A DNA stretch of 6,575 bases from Clostridium sp. UBA6640 (GTDB taxonomy: Bacteria > Bacillota > Clostridia > Clostridiales > Clostridiaceae). A program made the position numbers and the translations under genes. The DNA is taken from contig NZ_DKLM01000128.1 in the NCBI RefSeq assembly GCF_002455975.1, positions 794-7,368 on the forward strand, written 5' to 3'. The notes beneath the pieces were generated by a model. The model saw nothing but the letters and a program-made list of their open reading frames with translations. It had not been told where the DNA came from and made no database searches. Numbering within the stretch: position 1 is the stretch's first letter; the number at the start of each line of letters is the position of its first letter. Shown in pieces: positions 1 to 6,442 of this stretch.

Positions 1-53
1 TTATGGAAATTAAAATCATGCATAAATTAAATTTTTATCGTGGAACTCTATAT

Positions 54-1052
54 TTAGATTAGAGCAGGTGCACTTTTAAGTTTTTTATAAACGCTTTTAA
101 ATTTACTGTAGTGAGTTTCTGCACTACTTAAATGTTGTTTTGGTGTTATATATAGAGATTCGTAAAAATCGCTATCAGTTTTTTCATTTTTAGCATGGAC
201 TTTTTCCATGGATAACGCGTACTTAAAATTTTGAAGATAATTATAATATTCCTCCATAGAGGCATCTAATTCTTCATAAGATTTTAATCCACTATTAGGT
301 ACTGAAATATCTTTTAAGCTATCTTTTAAAGTTTTTAGAGAAGTAATTTGAACATCAATATCAGAAATAGCTAATTCATAAGTTAAAAGATTATTTCTAG
401 CTTTTAAGGATAGAGGAGAAAAATCTATTTTTAATTTATCGTAATAACTACTAACGTTATCTATAGCATTTATAAATAGTGTATTTTGATCATCGTTAAC
501 TTCTTTTTCTTTAGTGGAATTGAAAGCTGATAAGCAATAATTAGTAATATTATCAATTGCAAAAAAACTTGATTTTAATATAGATATAGCATTTTCACTA
601 AAGATAGAATAATAATTTGAAGCAATAGTATAATAAGTTTTTAAATTTTTAGCTGCTTTTTCTATATCATTTCCTGCTGGATTTTTTAACATAGCTTCCA
701 TTTGTATATACATAAGTATGTTATTTTCCACTCCATTTCTTAAGCTATCTAATTTTTCAGGATCATATTCTTGAATGTTGATATCATCCTTTATTTTATT
801 TAACTCATTAATCATTTGAGGAATTATTTTTAAAGACTTATTTACATTGATACTATCTTTCACTATAAAGTCATTACATCTATTATTTATTGTATTGATT
901 TCTTTCAAAGTACTATCAATGTAATTTACTTGTGAATTTACAGTTTTATCCTTAAAAAAATTATAGCTAAAGCAGAATAATGATATAGCTGCAACAACAA
1001 TCATCAAATAGTTTAGAAATATTTGCTTTTTATCTTTGATTTCTATATTCAT
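54..1052 (-). CDS. Membrane-anchored protein of unknown function, mostly helical extracytoplasmic domain
   Basis: I do not recognise this 332-residue protein. Seen: a short charged N-terminus (residues 1-10, several Lys/Asp), then one hydrophobic segment at about residues 11-33 that looks like an uncleaved signal anchor. About 300 hydrophilic residues rich in Lys, Asn, Asp, Ser and Leu follow, with a predicted-helix look and heptad-like stretches (about 42-90 and 225-300). There is no second membrane segment, enzyme motif, LPxTG signal or lipobox. Inference: an N-in, C-out bitopic protein with a helical-bundle domain outside the membrane, roughly like an extracellular sensor domain without its cytoplasmic partner. 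The start is supported by AGGAGG eight bases upstream on the minus strand. It is transcribed away from cdaA, so it is not in that operon. No clear terminator follows it in the 53 bases left. The gene looks intact and its base composition matches its neighbours. Confidence 0.78.
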   Translation of the reverse strand: MNIEIKDKKQIFLNYLMIVVAAISLFCFSYNFFKDKTVNSQVNYIDSTLKEINTINNRCNDFIVKDSINVNKSLKIIPQMINELNKIKDDINIQEYDPEKLDSLRNGVENNILMYIQMEAMLKNPAGNDIEKAAKNLKTYYTIASNYYSIFSENAISILKSSFFAIDNITNYCLSAFNSTKEKEVNDDQNTLFINAIDNVSSYYDKLKIDFSPLSLKARNNLLTYELAISDIDVQITSLKTLKDSLKDISVPNSGLKSYEELDASMEEYYNYLQNFKYALSMEKVHAKNEKTDSDFYESLYITPKQHLSSAETHYSKFKSVYKKLKSAPALI

Positions 1053-1060
1053 GAAATCAT

Positions 1061-1066
1061 CCTCCT
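1061..1066 (-). promoter_or_regulatory. Ribosome binding site of the leftward membrane protein gene
   Basis: On the minus strand the sequence reads AGGAGG, then eight bases, then the ATG at 1052-1050. This perfect anti-16S match fixes the start. A nearer ATG, directly after the AGGAGG, is out of frame and meets a stop within three codons. Confidence 0.75.
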
Positions 1067-1106
1067 AATATTAAAAGTTTATTAATTTTTAAAAGTATGT
1101 TTAAGA

Positions 1107-1120
1107 TTTAGATATCTAAA
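1107..1120. repeat. 14-base perfect palindrome, possible operator
   Basis: TTTAGATATCTAAA reads the same on both strands. It lies about 55 bases upstream of the leftward gene's start codon, where a repressor dimer could act. In DNA this rich in A and T such a palindrome can arise by chance, so the operator role is only a suggestion. Confidence 0.3.
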
Positions 1121-1355
1121 AAATAATTAGTTAAAACTTTTAGAATACTTCACATTTCACAAAAAGTTAGATTGCAAAATTATAGAATAATTAGTTTATG
1201 AACATTAGATATAACTGTATCTACTTAAGGATGGAGTTATTACTTTTTTATTATTGTTATATTAGGGATTAAGGGAAAATATTCATAAATTGTAAATTCA
1301 TTATTTTACTAAATAAAAATAAACTTACAATGTATTATAAATAAAGTTATTAGTG

Positions 1356-1367
1356 TATAATTATAAT
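1356..1367 (+). promoter_or_regulatory. Possible -10 region for the cdaA operon
   Basis: Two TATAAT hexamers occur in tandem (1356-1361 and 1362-1367), 30-41 bases upstream of the cdaA start codon, which allows a short leader. The -35 is poor: a TTACAA at 1325-1330 is too far away (25 bases from the first box). The call rests mainly on the -10 match and position. Confidence 0.35.
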
Positions 1368-1381
1368 TAGGAATTATAGTA

Positions 1382-1391
1382 AGAGGTGAGG
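1382..1391 (+). promoter_or_regulatory. Ribosome binding site of cdaA
   Basis: AGAGGTGAGG sits five bases before the ATG at 1397. It contains GAGGTGA, a long match to the 16S 3' end, which supports this start. Confidence 0.75.
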
Positions 1392-1396
1392 CAACA

Positions 1397-2245
1397 ATGG
1401 AGGGTTTAAATTTTATAATAAATAGCTTAAAAGGATTTGATAAGTTTGCACTTATAGATATTTTGGTGGTTTCTGTAATATTTTATAAAGGATACACACT
1501 TATAAAAGAAACAAGAGCTGTACAACTCTTAAAAGGCATATTACTTATACTTTTATTAATGCCTATAAGTGAGTTTTTCAATTTGACAATGATTAAGTGG
1601 ATCTTAAGCAATACACTCACAATTGGATTAACTCTTGTTGCTATTATCTTTCAACCTGAATTGAGAAAAGCATTAGAACATATAGGAAGAACTTCTTTCA
1701 TGGATAAGATAATTTATGAAGATGAAGAAATTATGAATAATGTTGTTAATGAAATTGTTGATGCTGTAGAAGAGTTAGCTAAAGAAAAAACAGGAGCACT
1801 AATTGTAATTGAACAAAAGACAGGACTTGGAGATATTATAAATACTGGTACTAAAATAGACGCAGTGGTTTCTTCTGCATTGCTTCAAAATATATTTGTT
1901 GTAAATACTCCTTTACATGATGGAGCTACAATTATTAGAAATGATAGAATTGTATCAGCAGGATGCTTTCTTCCACTTACTAATAATGATAAATTGAATA
2001 AGCAGTTAGGTACAAGACATAGAGCAGCTATAGGTGTTACTGAAATAACAGATTCACTTACAATTATAGTTTCTGAGGAAACAGGTGTTGTATCTTTAGC
2101 TGTAAATGGACGATTGCTAAGGCACTATGATAAAGATAAGTTAAAGAGTATTCTTGTTAAGATAATGAAGAGCAGACATAAAACGAAAGTAACATTTAAA
2201 GAGAGGGTTAGAGTATGGATAAAGAGAAAAGACAAGATATCTTAA
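1397..2245 (+). CDS. cdaA: Diadenylate cyclase CdaA (DacA), membrane-bound c-di-AMP synthase
   Basis: Condenses two ATP into cyclic di-AMP, the second messenger that controls potassium and osmolyte transport and cell-wall homeostasis in Firmicutes. Seen: three hydrophobic segments (about residues 18-35, 43-60 and 69-86), a short linker, then the DAC catalytic domain (about 105-250). The domain carries the two hallmark motifs, DGA at 175-177 (in PLHDGATI) and RHR at 207-209 (in LGTRHRAA), plus SEETG at 226-230. All catalytic signatures are present and the length (282 residues) is usual for the CdaA class, as opposed to the soluble DisA or CdaS types. The basic C-terminus (about 258-280) overlaps the start of cdaR by 31 bases, indicating coupled translation. 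Known for the family: CdaA activity is modulated by CdaR through membrane contacts and often by GlmM. A GlmM gene is not visible in this window. Confidence 0.96.
   Translation: MEGLNFIINSLKGFDKFALIDILVVSVIFYKGYTLIKETRAVQLLKGILLILLLMPISEFFNLTMIKWILSNTLTIGLTLVAIIFQPELRKALEHIGRTSFMDKIIYEDEEIMNNVVNEIVDAVEELAKEKTGALIVIEQKTGLGDIINTGTKIDAVVSSALLQNIFVVNTPLHDGATIIRNDRIVSAGCFLPLTNNDKLNKQLGTRHRAAIGVTEITDSLTIIVSEETGVVSLAVNGRLLRHYDKDKLKSILVKIMKSRHKTKVTFKERVRVWIKRKDKIS
2201..2207 (+). promoter_or_regulatory. Ribosome binding site of cdaR inside the end of cdaA
   Basis: GAGAGGG lies seven bases before the ATG at 2215, within the cdaA coding sequence. It selects the overlapping start and implies that ribosomes finishing cdaA help initiation of cdaR. 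Confidence 0.65.
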
Positions 2246-3468
2246 TTAAAATCTGCTGTATCATAGCCTCATTTGCATTATGGCTTTATATAAGAGGTAC
2301 AGAAAATCCTATTACAAGTCATTCAATAAAAAATATATCAGTACAAGTCTTAAACGAAGAAGCTTTAGCTCAAAATAATTTAGTGTTACTACCTGGCCAA
2401 GATTTTAAAGTTAATTTAAATGTAAAAGGACCAGCATCAGCTGTTTACCTTATAGATAAAAATAAAGATTTTAAAATTGAAGCAGACTTAAGTAAATATG
2501 CTCTAAAGGCAGGACCTAATAAGGTACCGATAGAGATAACGAAGAGCCCAAATAGTGTAAATATAGTGAGTGAAAATTTATGGATAGATGTACAAATTGA
2601 TACTTTAAAGGAAAAAGAAGTAGCAGTTATACCAGATATACAAGGAGATTTAACTTCAGGGGCATATAAAGAAGAGCATTTTATTTCTCCATCAGTTGTA
2701 AAGGTAAATGGACCATCTAAGTATGTAGATATGGTACAAAGCGTATTAGGGAAAATAGATGTTACTAATATGGACAGAGATATAGAAAAAGTTGCTGAAT
2801 TAATACCAATTGATGGTAATGGGGATGTGGTAAATAATGTTACATTATCAACTTCCACTGCAACAATAAAAATCTCAATAAAAAAAGGTAAATCTGTACC
2901 AATACAAATTAATACTACTGGGCAAGCACCAGATGGAGTGACGATTGAAACTATGGACGTCAATCCAAAAAATGTTGAGATAATAGGTGTTAGCGACGTG
3001 GTAAATAATATAGCTAGTTTATCAACAGAACCTATAGATTTAAGTATTATAAATGCCGATACAACTTTAGATGTAAATTTACAAGTACCTGAGGGTGTTA
3101 GAATATCAAATGATATTATTACGGTAAAAGTTAAGTTTACTTTAGATTTAAAGAAAAAATCAGAAAAAACCTTTAATATAGGCATAAAACAACTTAATGT
3201 TCCAGAAAAATCAACGGTAACTCTAGATAAAGATGCCTTGGAATTAGTATTATCTGGTTATGATGAAGATTTATCTAAGGTGACTTCAGAAGCTATTACT
3301 GCAACTTTAGATTTGAAAGATTTAAATGAAGGAGATCATGATGTTCCAATAATTATCTCTGGTATTCCAGAAAATTTAACAAAAGTATCACAAAATATAC
3401 AAACGGTAAAAGTAAATATTAAGAAACCTACGGAGGGAAATAACGATAATGTGGATTCGAGTGAATAA
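2215..3468 (+). CDS. cdaR: CdaR (YbbR-domain protein), extracytoplasmic regulator of CdaA
   Basis: Seen: a short basic N-terminus, one membrane segment at about residues 9-27, then a long beta-rich exterior made of four similar YbbR units (roughly 37-129, 134-223, 227-310 and 317-403). The units show recurring features: a V-x-V strand, a NGP/KGP turn (KGP 71-73, NGP 165-167), and a D-L-S or D-L-K strand (DLS 91-93 and 275-277, DLK 366-368). The last 15 residues are polar and acidic, as expected of a free tail. Length (417) fits the usual one-anchor, several-repeat form. Known for the family: encoded next to CdaA, it binds and tunes the cyclase, probably in response to envelope conditions. The overlaps with cdaA (31 bases) and the next gene (20 bases) place it in the middle of an operon. 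A long minus-strand ORF opposite this gene is a shadow. Confidence 0.93.
   Translation: MDKEKRQDILIKICCIIASFALWLYIRGTENPITSHSIKNISVQVLNEEALAQNNLVLLPGQDFKVNLNVKGPASAVYLIDKNKDFKIEADLSKYALKAGPNKVPIEITKSPNSVNIVSENLWIDVQIDTLKEKEVAVIPDIQGDLTSGAYKEEHFISPSVVKVNGPSKYVDMVQSVLGKIDVTNMDRDIEKVAELIPIDGNGDVVNNVTLSTSTATIKISIKKGKSVPIQINTTGQAPDGVTIETMDVNPKNVEIIGVSDVVNNIASLSTEPIDLSIINADTTLDVNLQVPEGVRISNDIITVKVKFTLDLKKKSEKTFNIGIKQLNVPEKSTVTLDKDALELVLSGYDEDLSKVTSEAITATLDLKDLNEGDHDVPIIISGIPENLTKVSQNIQTVKVNIKKPTEGNNDNVDSSE
3432..3437 (+). promoter_or_regulatory. Ribosome binding site of the FAD oxidoreductase gene
   Basis: GGAGGG within the end of cdaR precedes the ATG at 3449 by 11 bases, slightly longer than ideal. 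The next in-frame candidate, a GTG at 3461, is 23 bases away, so the ATG is preferred. Confidence 0.6.
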
Positions 3469-5053
3469 CCTAATCCTAGATATAGAAGAGGATATTAATT
3501 TATTAAAAACAAAAGCAGCTAAAAAGTTAAAGATAAAAGAAAATCAAATAAAAGATTTTAGAATTTCTAAGGAATCTATAGATGCGCGTAAAAAGAATTC
3601 TATAAAATTTAATTACTGCGTTGAAATTACCTGTGACAATATGGAGAAAATTGTATTAAAGGCTAATAGTAGCGATGTTAAAATAGAAAAGAAAAAATAT
3701 AATGCAGAAATTGAATTTGGAAATGAAAAAATGCATAGTAGACCAATTATAATAGGGATGGGACCAGCAGGACTTTTTGCTGGTCTTCTTATGGCTCAAA
3801 AGGGATATAAACCTATAATAGTTGAACGGGGCCAAGATGTAGATAGTAGAAGTAAGGCTGTGGACAATTTTTGGATTAAAGGAAAGTTAAATACAGAGTC
3901 TAATGTCCAATTTGGAGAAGGAGGAGCAGGTACTTTTTCTGATGGAAAACTAACGACAAGAATTAAAGATGATAGATGTGATTATGTTTTAGAGGAATTG
4001 GTTAAGGCAGGAGCACCAGAAGAGATATTATACATGGCAAAACCGCATATAGGAACAGACATATTAAAGTTAGTAGTTAAGAATATAAGAGAAACTATTA
4101 TTAATTTGGGTGGAGATGTATTATTTAATTCTAAGCTAGAGGATTTAATTATAAAGAATAACAGAGTAGAAGAGGTAATTGTAAATGGACAAAAAATACC
4201 TTGTGAAGCATTAATATTAGCTATAGGCCATAGTGCAAGAGACACTTATGAAATGCTTTTTAAAAGAGGGGTATTTATGACACCAAAGCCTTTTGCTATA
4301 GGAGTTAGAATAGAACATCTTCAAAGTTTAATAAATGAAAATCAATATGGAAAGTATAAAGACCATCCTAGGCTAAAAGCTGCAGAGTATAAGTTAACTT
4401 ATAATAGCAAAAACTTAAATCGATCTGTTTATAGCTTTTGTATGTGTCCCGGTGGTCAAGTAGTTGCTGCTGCTTCAGAGGAGAATACAGTAGTAGTTAA
4501 TGGAATGAGTAATTATAAAAGAGATAGCGACAATGCTAATTCAGCTTTAGTAGTATCCGTTAATCCAGAGGATTTTGGAAATACTTCTCCAATAGCAGGT
4601 ATAGAATTCCAAAGACATTATGAAGCTTTAGCTTATAAGGTAGCAGGGAAAAGTTATAATGCACCGCTACAATTAGTAGAAGATTTCTTGAAAGATAGAA
4701 GATCAACAAAATTAGGTAAGGTTAAACCAAGCTATACACCAGGTTATGAATTTAGTGAAATGAAGGATTGCTTGCCTAATTATGTCATAAAGGCTTTAAA
4801 AGAAGCACTACCAGTATTTGATAACAGAATAGCAGGATTTGGTAGTGGTGATGCAGTACTTACAGGTGTTGAAACTAGAACATCTGCACCAGTTAGAATA
4901 AATAGAAATGAAAGCAATACAAGTATCTCAACAGAAGGATTATATCCTGCTGGTGAAGGTGCAGGATATGCTGGAGGAATTATATCTGCTGCTGTAGATG
5001 GACTGAAAATTGCAGAAACAATAATGAAGAAATACAATGTACCGAATTGTTAG
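3449..5053 (+). CDS. FAD-dependent oxidoreductase (uncharacterised NAD(P)/FAD dehydrogenase, COG2509-like)
   Basis: A 534-residue flavoprotein with a Lys-rich N-terminal domain (about 1-95) before the Rossmann fold. Seen: dinucleotide-binding GMGPAG at 103-108, with the strand-2 acidic residue E126 (in IIVERG) that would hold the FAD ribose. The family loop EGGAGTFSDGKL follows at 157-168, then ILAIGHSARD at 256-265 and CMCPGG at 331-336 with two cysteines. A C-terminal FAD-closing motif, YPAGEGAGYAGG, lies at 499-510. These motifs match the large, mostly uncharacterised bacterial group annotated as NAD(FAD)-utilising dehydrogenases. The substrate is unknown. No membrane segment or signal peptide is seen, so it is cytosolic. 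It overlaps cdaR by 20 bases and so shares its transcript. The link to c-di-AMP is positional, and I cannot derive a functional one. Sure of the fold, unsure of the reaction. Confidence 0.88.
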   Translation: MWIRVNNLILDIEEDINLLKTKAAKKLKIKENQIKDFRISKESIDARKKNSIKFNYCVEITCDNMEKIVLKANSSDVKIEKKKYNAEIEFGNEKMHSRPIIIGMGPAGLFAGLLMAQKGYKPIIVERGQDVDSRSKAVDNFWIKGKLNTESNVQFGEGGAGTFSDGKLTTRIKDDRCDYVLEELVKAGAPEEILYMAKPHIGTDILKLVVKNIRETIINLGGDVLFNSKLEDLIIKNNRVEEVIVNGQKIPCEALILAIGHSARDTYEMLFKRGVFMTPKPFAIGVRIEHLQSLINENQYGKYKDHPRLKAAEYKLTYNSKNLNRSVYSFCMCPGGQVVAAASEENTVVVNGMSNYKRDSDNANSALVVSVNPEDFGNTSPIAGIEFQRHYEALAYKVAGKSYNAPLQLVEDFLKDRRSTKLGKVKPSYTPGYEFSEMKDCLPNYVIKALKEALPVFDNRIAGFGSGDAVLTGVETRTSAPVRINRNESNTSISTEGLYPAGEGAGYAGGIISAAVDGLKIAETIMKKYNVPNC

Positions 5054-5063
5054 TCATTTTAAG

Positions 5064-5093
5064 TTGATATTTACATTGAAAATTTGATAAAAT
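5064..5093 (+). promoter_or_regulatory. Likely sigma-A-type promoter of buk with extended -10
   Basis: TTGATA (5064-5069) and TAAAAT (5088-5093) are separated by 18 bases. The -10 is preceded by TG plus one base (5085-5087), the extended -10 form. The start codon at 5156 is 62 bases beyond the -10. This is the best-formed promoter in the window and suggests that buk is transcribed independently of the cdaA operon, although read-through is possible because no terminator is evident in this gap. Confidence 0.55.
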
Positions 5094-5142
5094 ATAAGTG
5101 GGGATTTATAAAAATTGTAAAAGTATGACGAATTTTCGGCAT

Positions 5143-5150
5143 AGAGGGGG
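5143..5150 (+). promoter_or_regulatory. Ribosome binding site of buk
   Basis: AGAGGGGG lies five bases before the ATG at 5156 and fixes that start, which also gives the expected family N-terminus with the phosphate loop beginning at residue 11. Confidence 0.65.
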
Positions 5151-5155
5151 ATATT

Positions 5156-6244
5156 ATGGCAAAGAAAAGTTATATGTTAGTAATTAATCCAGGATCTACA
5201 TCTACAAAGCTAGCAATTTTTAATGATGAAAACTCTATAGTATCAACAAATTTAACTCATGATATAGAAGAAATTAAAAAATTTGATACTATATACGAAC
5301 AAAAAGATATGAGAGTTAAAATGATTTTAGAATGGCTTAAAGAAAAAGGCATAGAATTAAATGAATTAGCTCTTGTAGTAGGAAGAGGTGGGCTTCTAAG
5401 ATCCATGCCAGGTGGAACTTATGAAGTCACAGAAAGAATGCTTGAAGATTTAAAAATAGGAATACAAGGACAACATGCTGCAAATCTAGGTGGAATTATT
5501 GCCTATGAAATAGCTAAAAAAGTAGGCATACATTCTTACATTGTTGATCCAGTTGCAGTAGATGAAATTGAAGATGTAGCAAGAATATCAGGAATGCCTG
5601 AACTGCCAAGGAGATCTTTACTTCATGCACTAAATATGAAGGCAGTAGTTAGGAAAGTTTGTAAAGATAAGGAGTTAGATTTTTTTAATAGCTCTTTTGT
5701 AGTAGCACATCTTGGTGGAGGAATATCTATATCACCATTTAAAGATGGAAAGTTGATTGATTGCAATAATGCAAGCCATGAAGGCCCACTTTCTCCAGAT
5801 AGGACAGGAACGCTTCCAGTAGGCGATTTAGTTGAACTTGCTTTTAGTGGAAAATATACGGAAAAAGAGCTAAGTAAAAAAGTAATGGGACAAGGTGGCT
5901 TAATAGCTTATCTTGGAACTAATGATGGAAGAGTTATAGACAAACTTATTGATGAGGGAGACAAAAAAGCAGAGCTTATTTTTAAGACTATGGCTTATCA
6001 AATTGCAAAAGAAATTGGATCTATGTCAATAGCACTAAAAGGTAAAATGGATGCGATAATAATAACAGGGGGATTAGCTCATAATAAAAGGTTAATGAAC
6101 TGGATTTCTGAATATGTAGGATTTATTGCACCAATAGAATTGGTTCCTGGTGAAGATGAAATGTTAGCTTTAGCTCAAGGTGCTTTAAGGGTACTCAAAG
6201 AAGAGGAAATTGCAAAAATTTATGAGCAAGAAGTAAGCTTTTAA
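5156..6244 (+). CDS. buk: Butyrate kinase (acetokinase/ASKHA family)
   Basis: Catalyses reversible phosphoryl transfer between butyryl phosphate and ADP, giving butyrate and ATP, the energy-yielding last step of butyrate fermentation. It is cytosolic. Seen in order: phosphate-1 loop NPGSTSTKLAIF (11-22), VGRGG (75-79), HAANLGG (107-113), the glycine-rich phosphate-2 segment VAHLGGGISIS (183-193), SPDRTGTLP (213-221), and the adenosine-binding ITGGLAHN (303-310). Length (362) is typical of butyrate kinase and shorter than acetate kinase (about 400). Paralogues acting on branched-chain acyl phosphates share these motifs, so isobutyrate or isovalerate specificity cannot be excluded. Usually the partner gene ptb (phosphate butyryltransferase) lies directly upstream. 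Here the upstream gene is the oxidoreductase, so this is a stand-alone buk, possibly a second copy. It has its own promoter at 5064-5093. No canonical terminator with a T-run follows. A structured element starts about 10 bases after the stop. Confidence 0.93.
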   Translation: MAKKSYMLVINPGSTSTKLAIFNDENSIVSTNLTHDIEEIKKFDTIYEQKDMRVKMILEWLKEKGIELNELALVVGRGGLLRSMPGGTYEVTERMLEDLKIGIQGQHAANLGGIIAYEIAKKVGIHSYIVDPVAVDEIEDVARISGMPELPRRSLLHALNMKAVVRKVCKDKELDFFNSSFVVAHLGGGISISPFKDGKLIDCNNASHEGPLSPDRTGTLPVGDLVELAFSGKYTEKELSKKVMGQGGLIAYLGTNDGRVIDKLIDEGDKKAELIFKTMAYQIAKEIGSMSIALKGKMDAIIITGGLAHNKRLMNWISEYVGFIAPIELVPGEDEMLALAQGALRVLKEEEIAKIYEQEVSF

Positions 6245-6246
6245 TT

Positions 6247-6259
6247 CTTCATTTTGAAG
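6247..6259 (+). repeat. Small hairpin after buk, not a canonical terminator
   Basis: CTTCA (6247-6251) and TGAAG (6255-6259) pair around a three-base loop just after the buk stop. There is no T-run after it and the stem is short, so intrinsic termination is doubtful. Its right arm is also the left end of the structured element at 6255-6428. Confidence 0.3.
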
Positions 6260-6428
6260 CATAGTCACGCACTCTCGTGGGTTCAGTCATGAGTTAGTGG
6301 TGGCTAAATAAAGTAGGGTAGGAAGTATCCGAACTAACGCCCATAGACATAGTAGGTTACGAGGTGGATGATGTGGGAAAATCTAAGAGTAATCTTAGAA
6401 GCACGTGACTTTAGTTATGTGAGCTTCA
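6255..6428 (+). ncRNA. Candidate structured RNA or ORF-less mini-element with an IS200/IS605-like right end
   Basis: There is no ORF, but complementary segments nest in order. TGAAGC (6255-6260) pairs with GCTTCA (6423-6428), GTCACG (6264-6269) with CGTGAC (6404-6409), and CTCG (6274-6277) with CGAG (6360-6363). TGGG (6278-6281) pairs with CCCA (6340-6343), GTTAGT (6293-6298) with ACTAAC (6333-6338), and GGGTA (6316-6320) with TATCC (6326-6330). A separate hairpin is TCTAAG/CTTAGA (6382-6399). An alternative 3' hairpin (6398-6427) has a TTTA loop and is followed by TTCAC. That closing pattern resembles the right ends/omega RNAs of TnpB-carrying IS200/IS605 or IS607 elements, from memory of such ends. 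Inference: a degenerate or non-autonomous insertion, or a free-standing ncRNA. I see no tnpA or tnpB remnant. The matching ends also fit a MITE. The strand is inferred from the end pattern. Confidence 0.42.
6398..6427 (+). repeat. Terminal hairpin resembling an IS200/IS605-type right end
   Basis: GAAGC (6398-6402) pairs with GCTTC (6423-6427), a two-base bulge (6421-6422) follows, and ACGTGAC (6403-6409) pairs with GTTATGT (6414-6420), counting two G-T pairs, around a TTTA loop. This gives a 12-pair stem. It competes with the long-range pairing of 6255-6269, so the element can fold in two ways. Confidence 0.5.
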
Positions 6429-6442
6429 CTTAGGCATCTTGC

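Larger units (their letters stand above)
1053..1396. other. Divergent AT-rich intergenic region between the leftward gene and cdaA
   Basis: This 344-base spacer must hold the start signals for both divergent genes. Apart from the two ribosome binding sites, the clearest items are a 14-base perfect palindrome at 1107-1120, a minus-strand TATAAT at 1179-1184, and two overlapping-phase TATAAT boxes at 1356-1361 and 1362-1367 for cdaA. None of these -10 boxes has a good TTGACA-like -35 at 16-18 bases, so exact promoters are uncertain. I see no known riboswitch or tRNA. The only small ORFs (for example a 13-codon one starting near 1231) lack proper ribosome binding sites. Confidence 0.6.

Noticed and set aside
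3..62. Nineteen-codon plus-strand ORF at the window edge
   Set aside because: It is too short, has no upstream sequence in which to judge a ribosome binding site, and overlaps the end of the leftward gene.
2445..3185. Minus-strand ORF of 246 codons opposite cdaR
   Set aside because: It lies wholly within cdaR, whose YbbR repeats are clear. The translation is a hydrophobic Ser/Thr/Ile-rich mixture typical of antisense to AT-rich beta-strand codons, without a recognisable domain.
3982..4245. Minus-strand ORF of 87 codons inside the FAD oxidoreductase gene
   Set aside because: It is a shadow of a well-supported gene and has no recognisable domain.
4780..5037. Minus-strand ORF of 85 codons at the end of the FAD oxidoreductase gene
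   Set aside because: It lies opposite the conserved C-terminal FAD motif. Its Ser/Pro/Ala-rich translation is the antisense of that glycine-rich segment.
6247..6259. Intrinsic terminator for buk
   Set aside because: The five-pair stem has no following T-run, so it does not meet the usual criteria.
6255..6428. Group I or group II intron (IStron-like) interpretation
   Set aside because: The segment is too short for a group I core, I find no properly spaced P7-type R/S pair, and the 3' hairpin lacks the GNRA loop and AGC triad expected of group II domain V.
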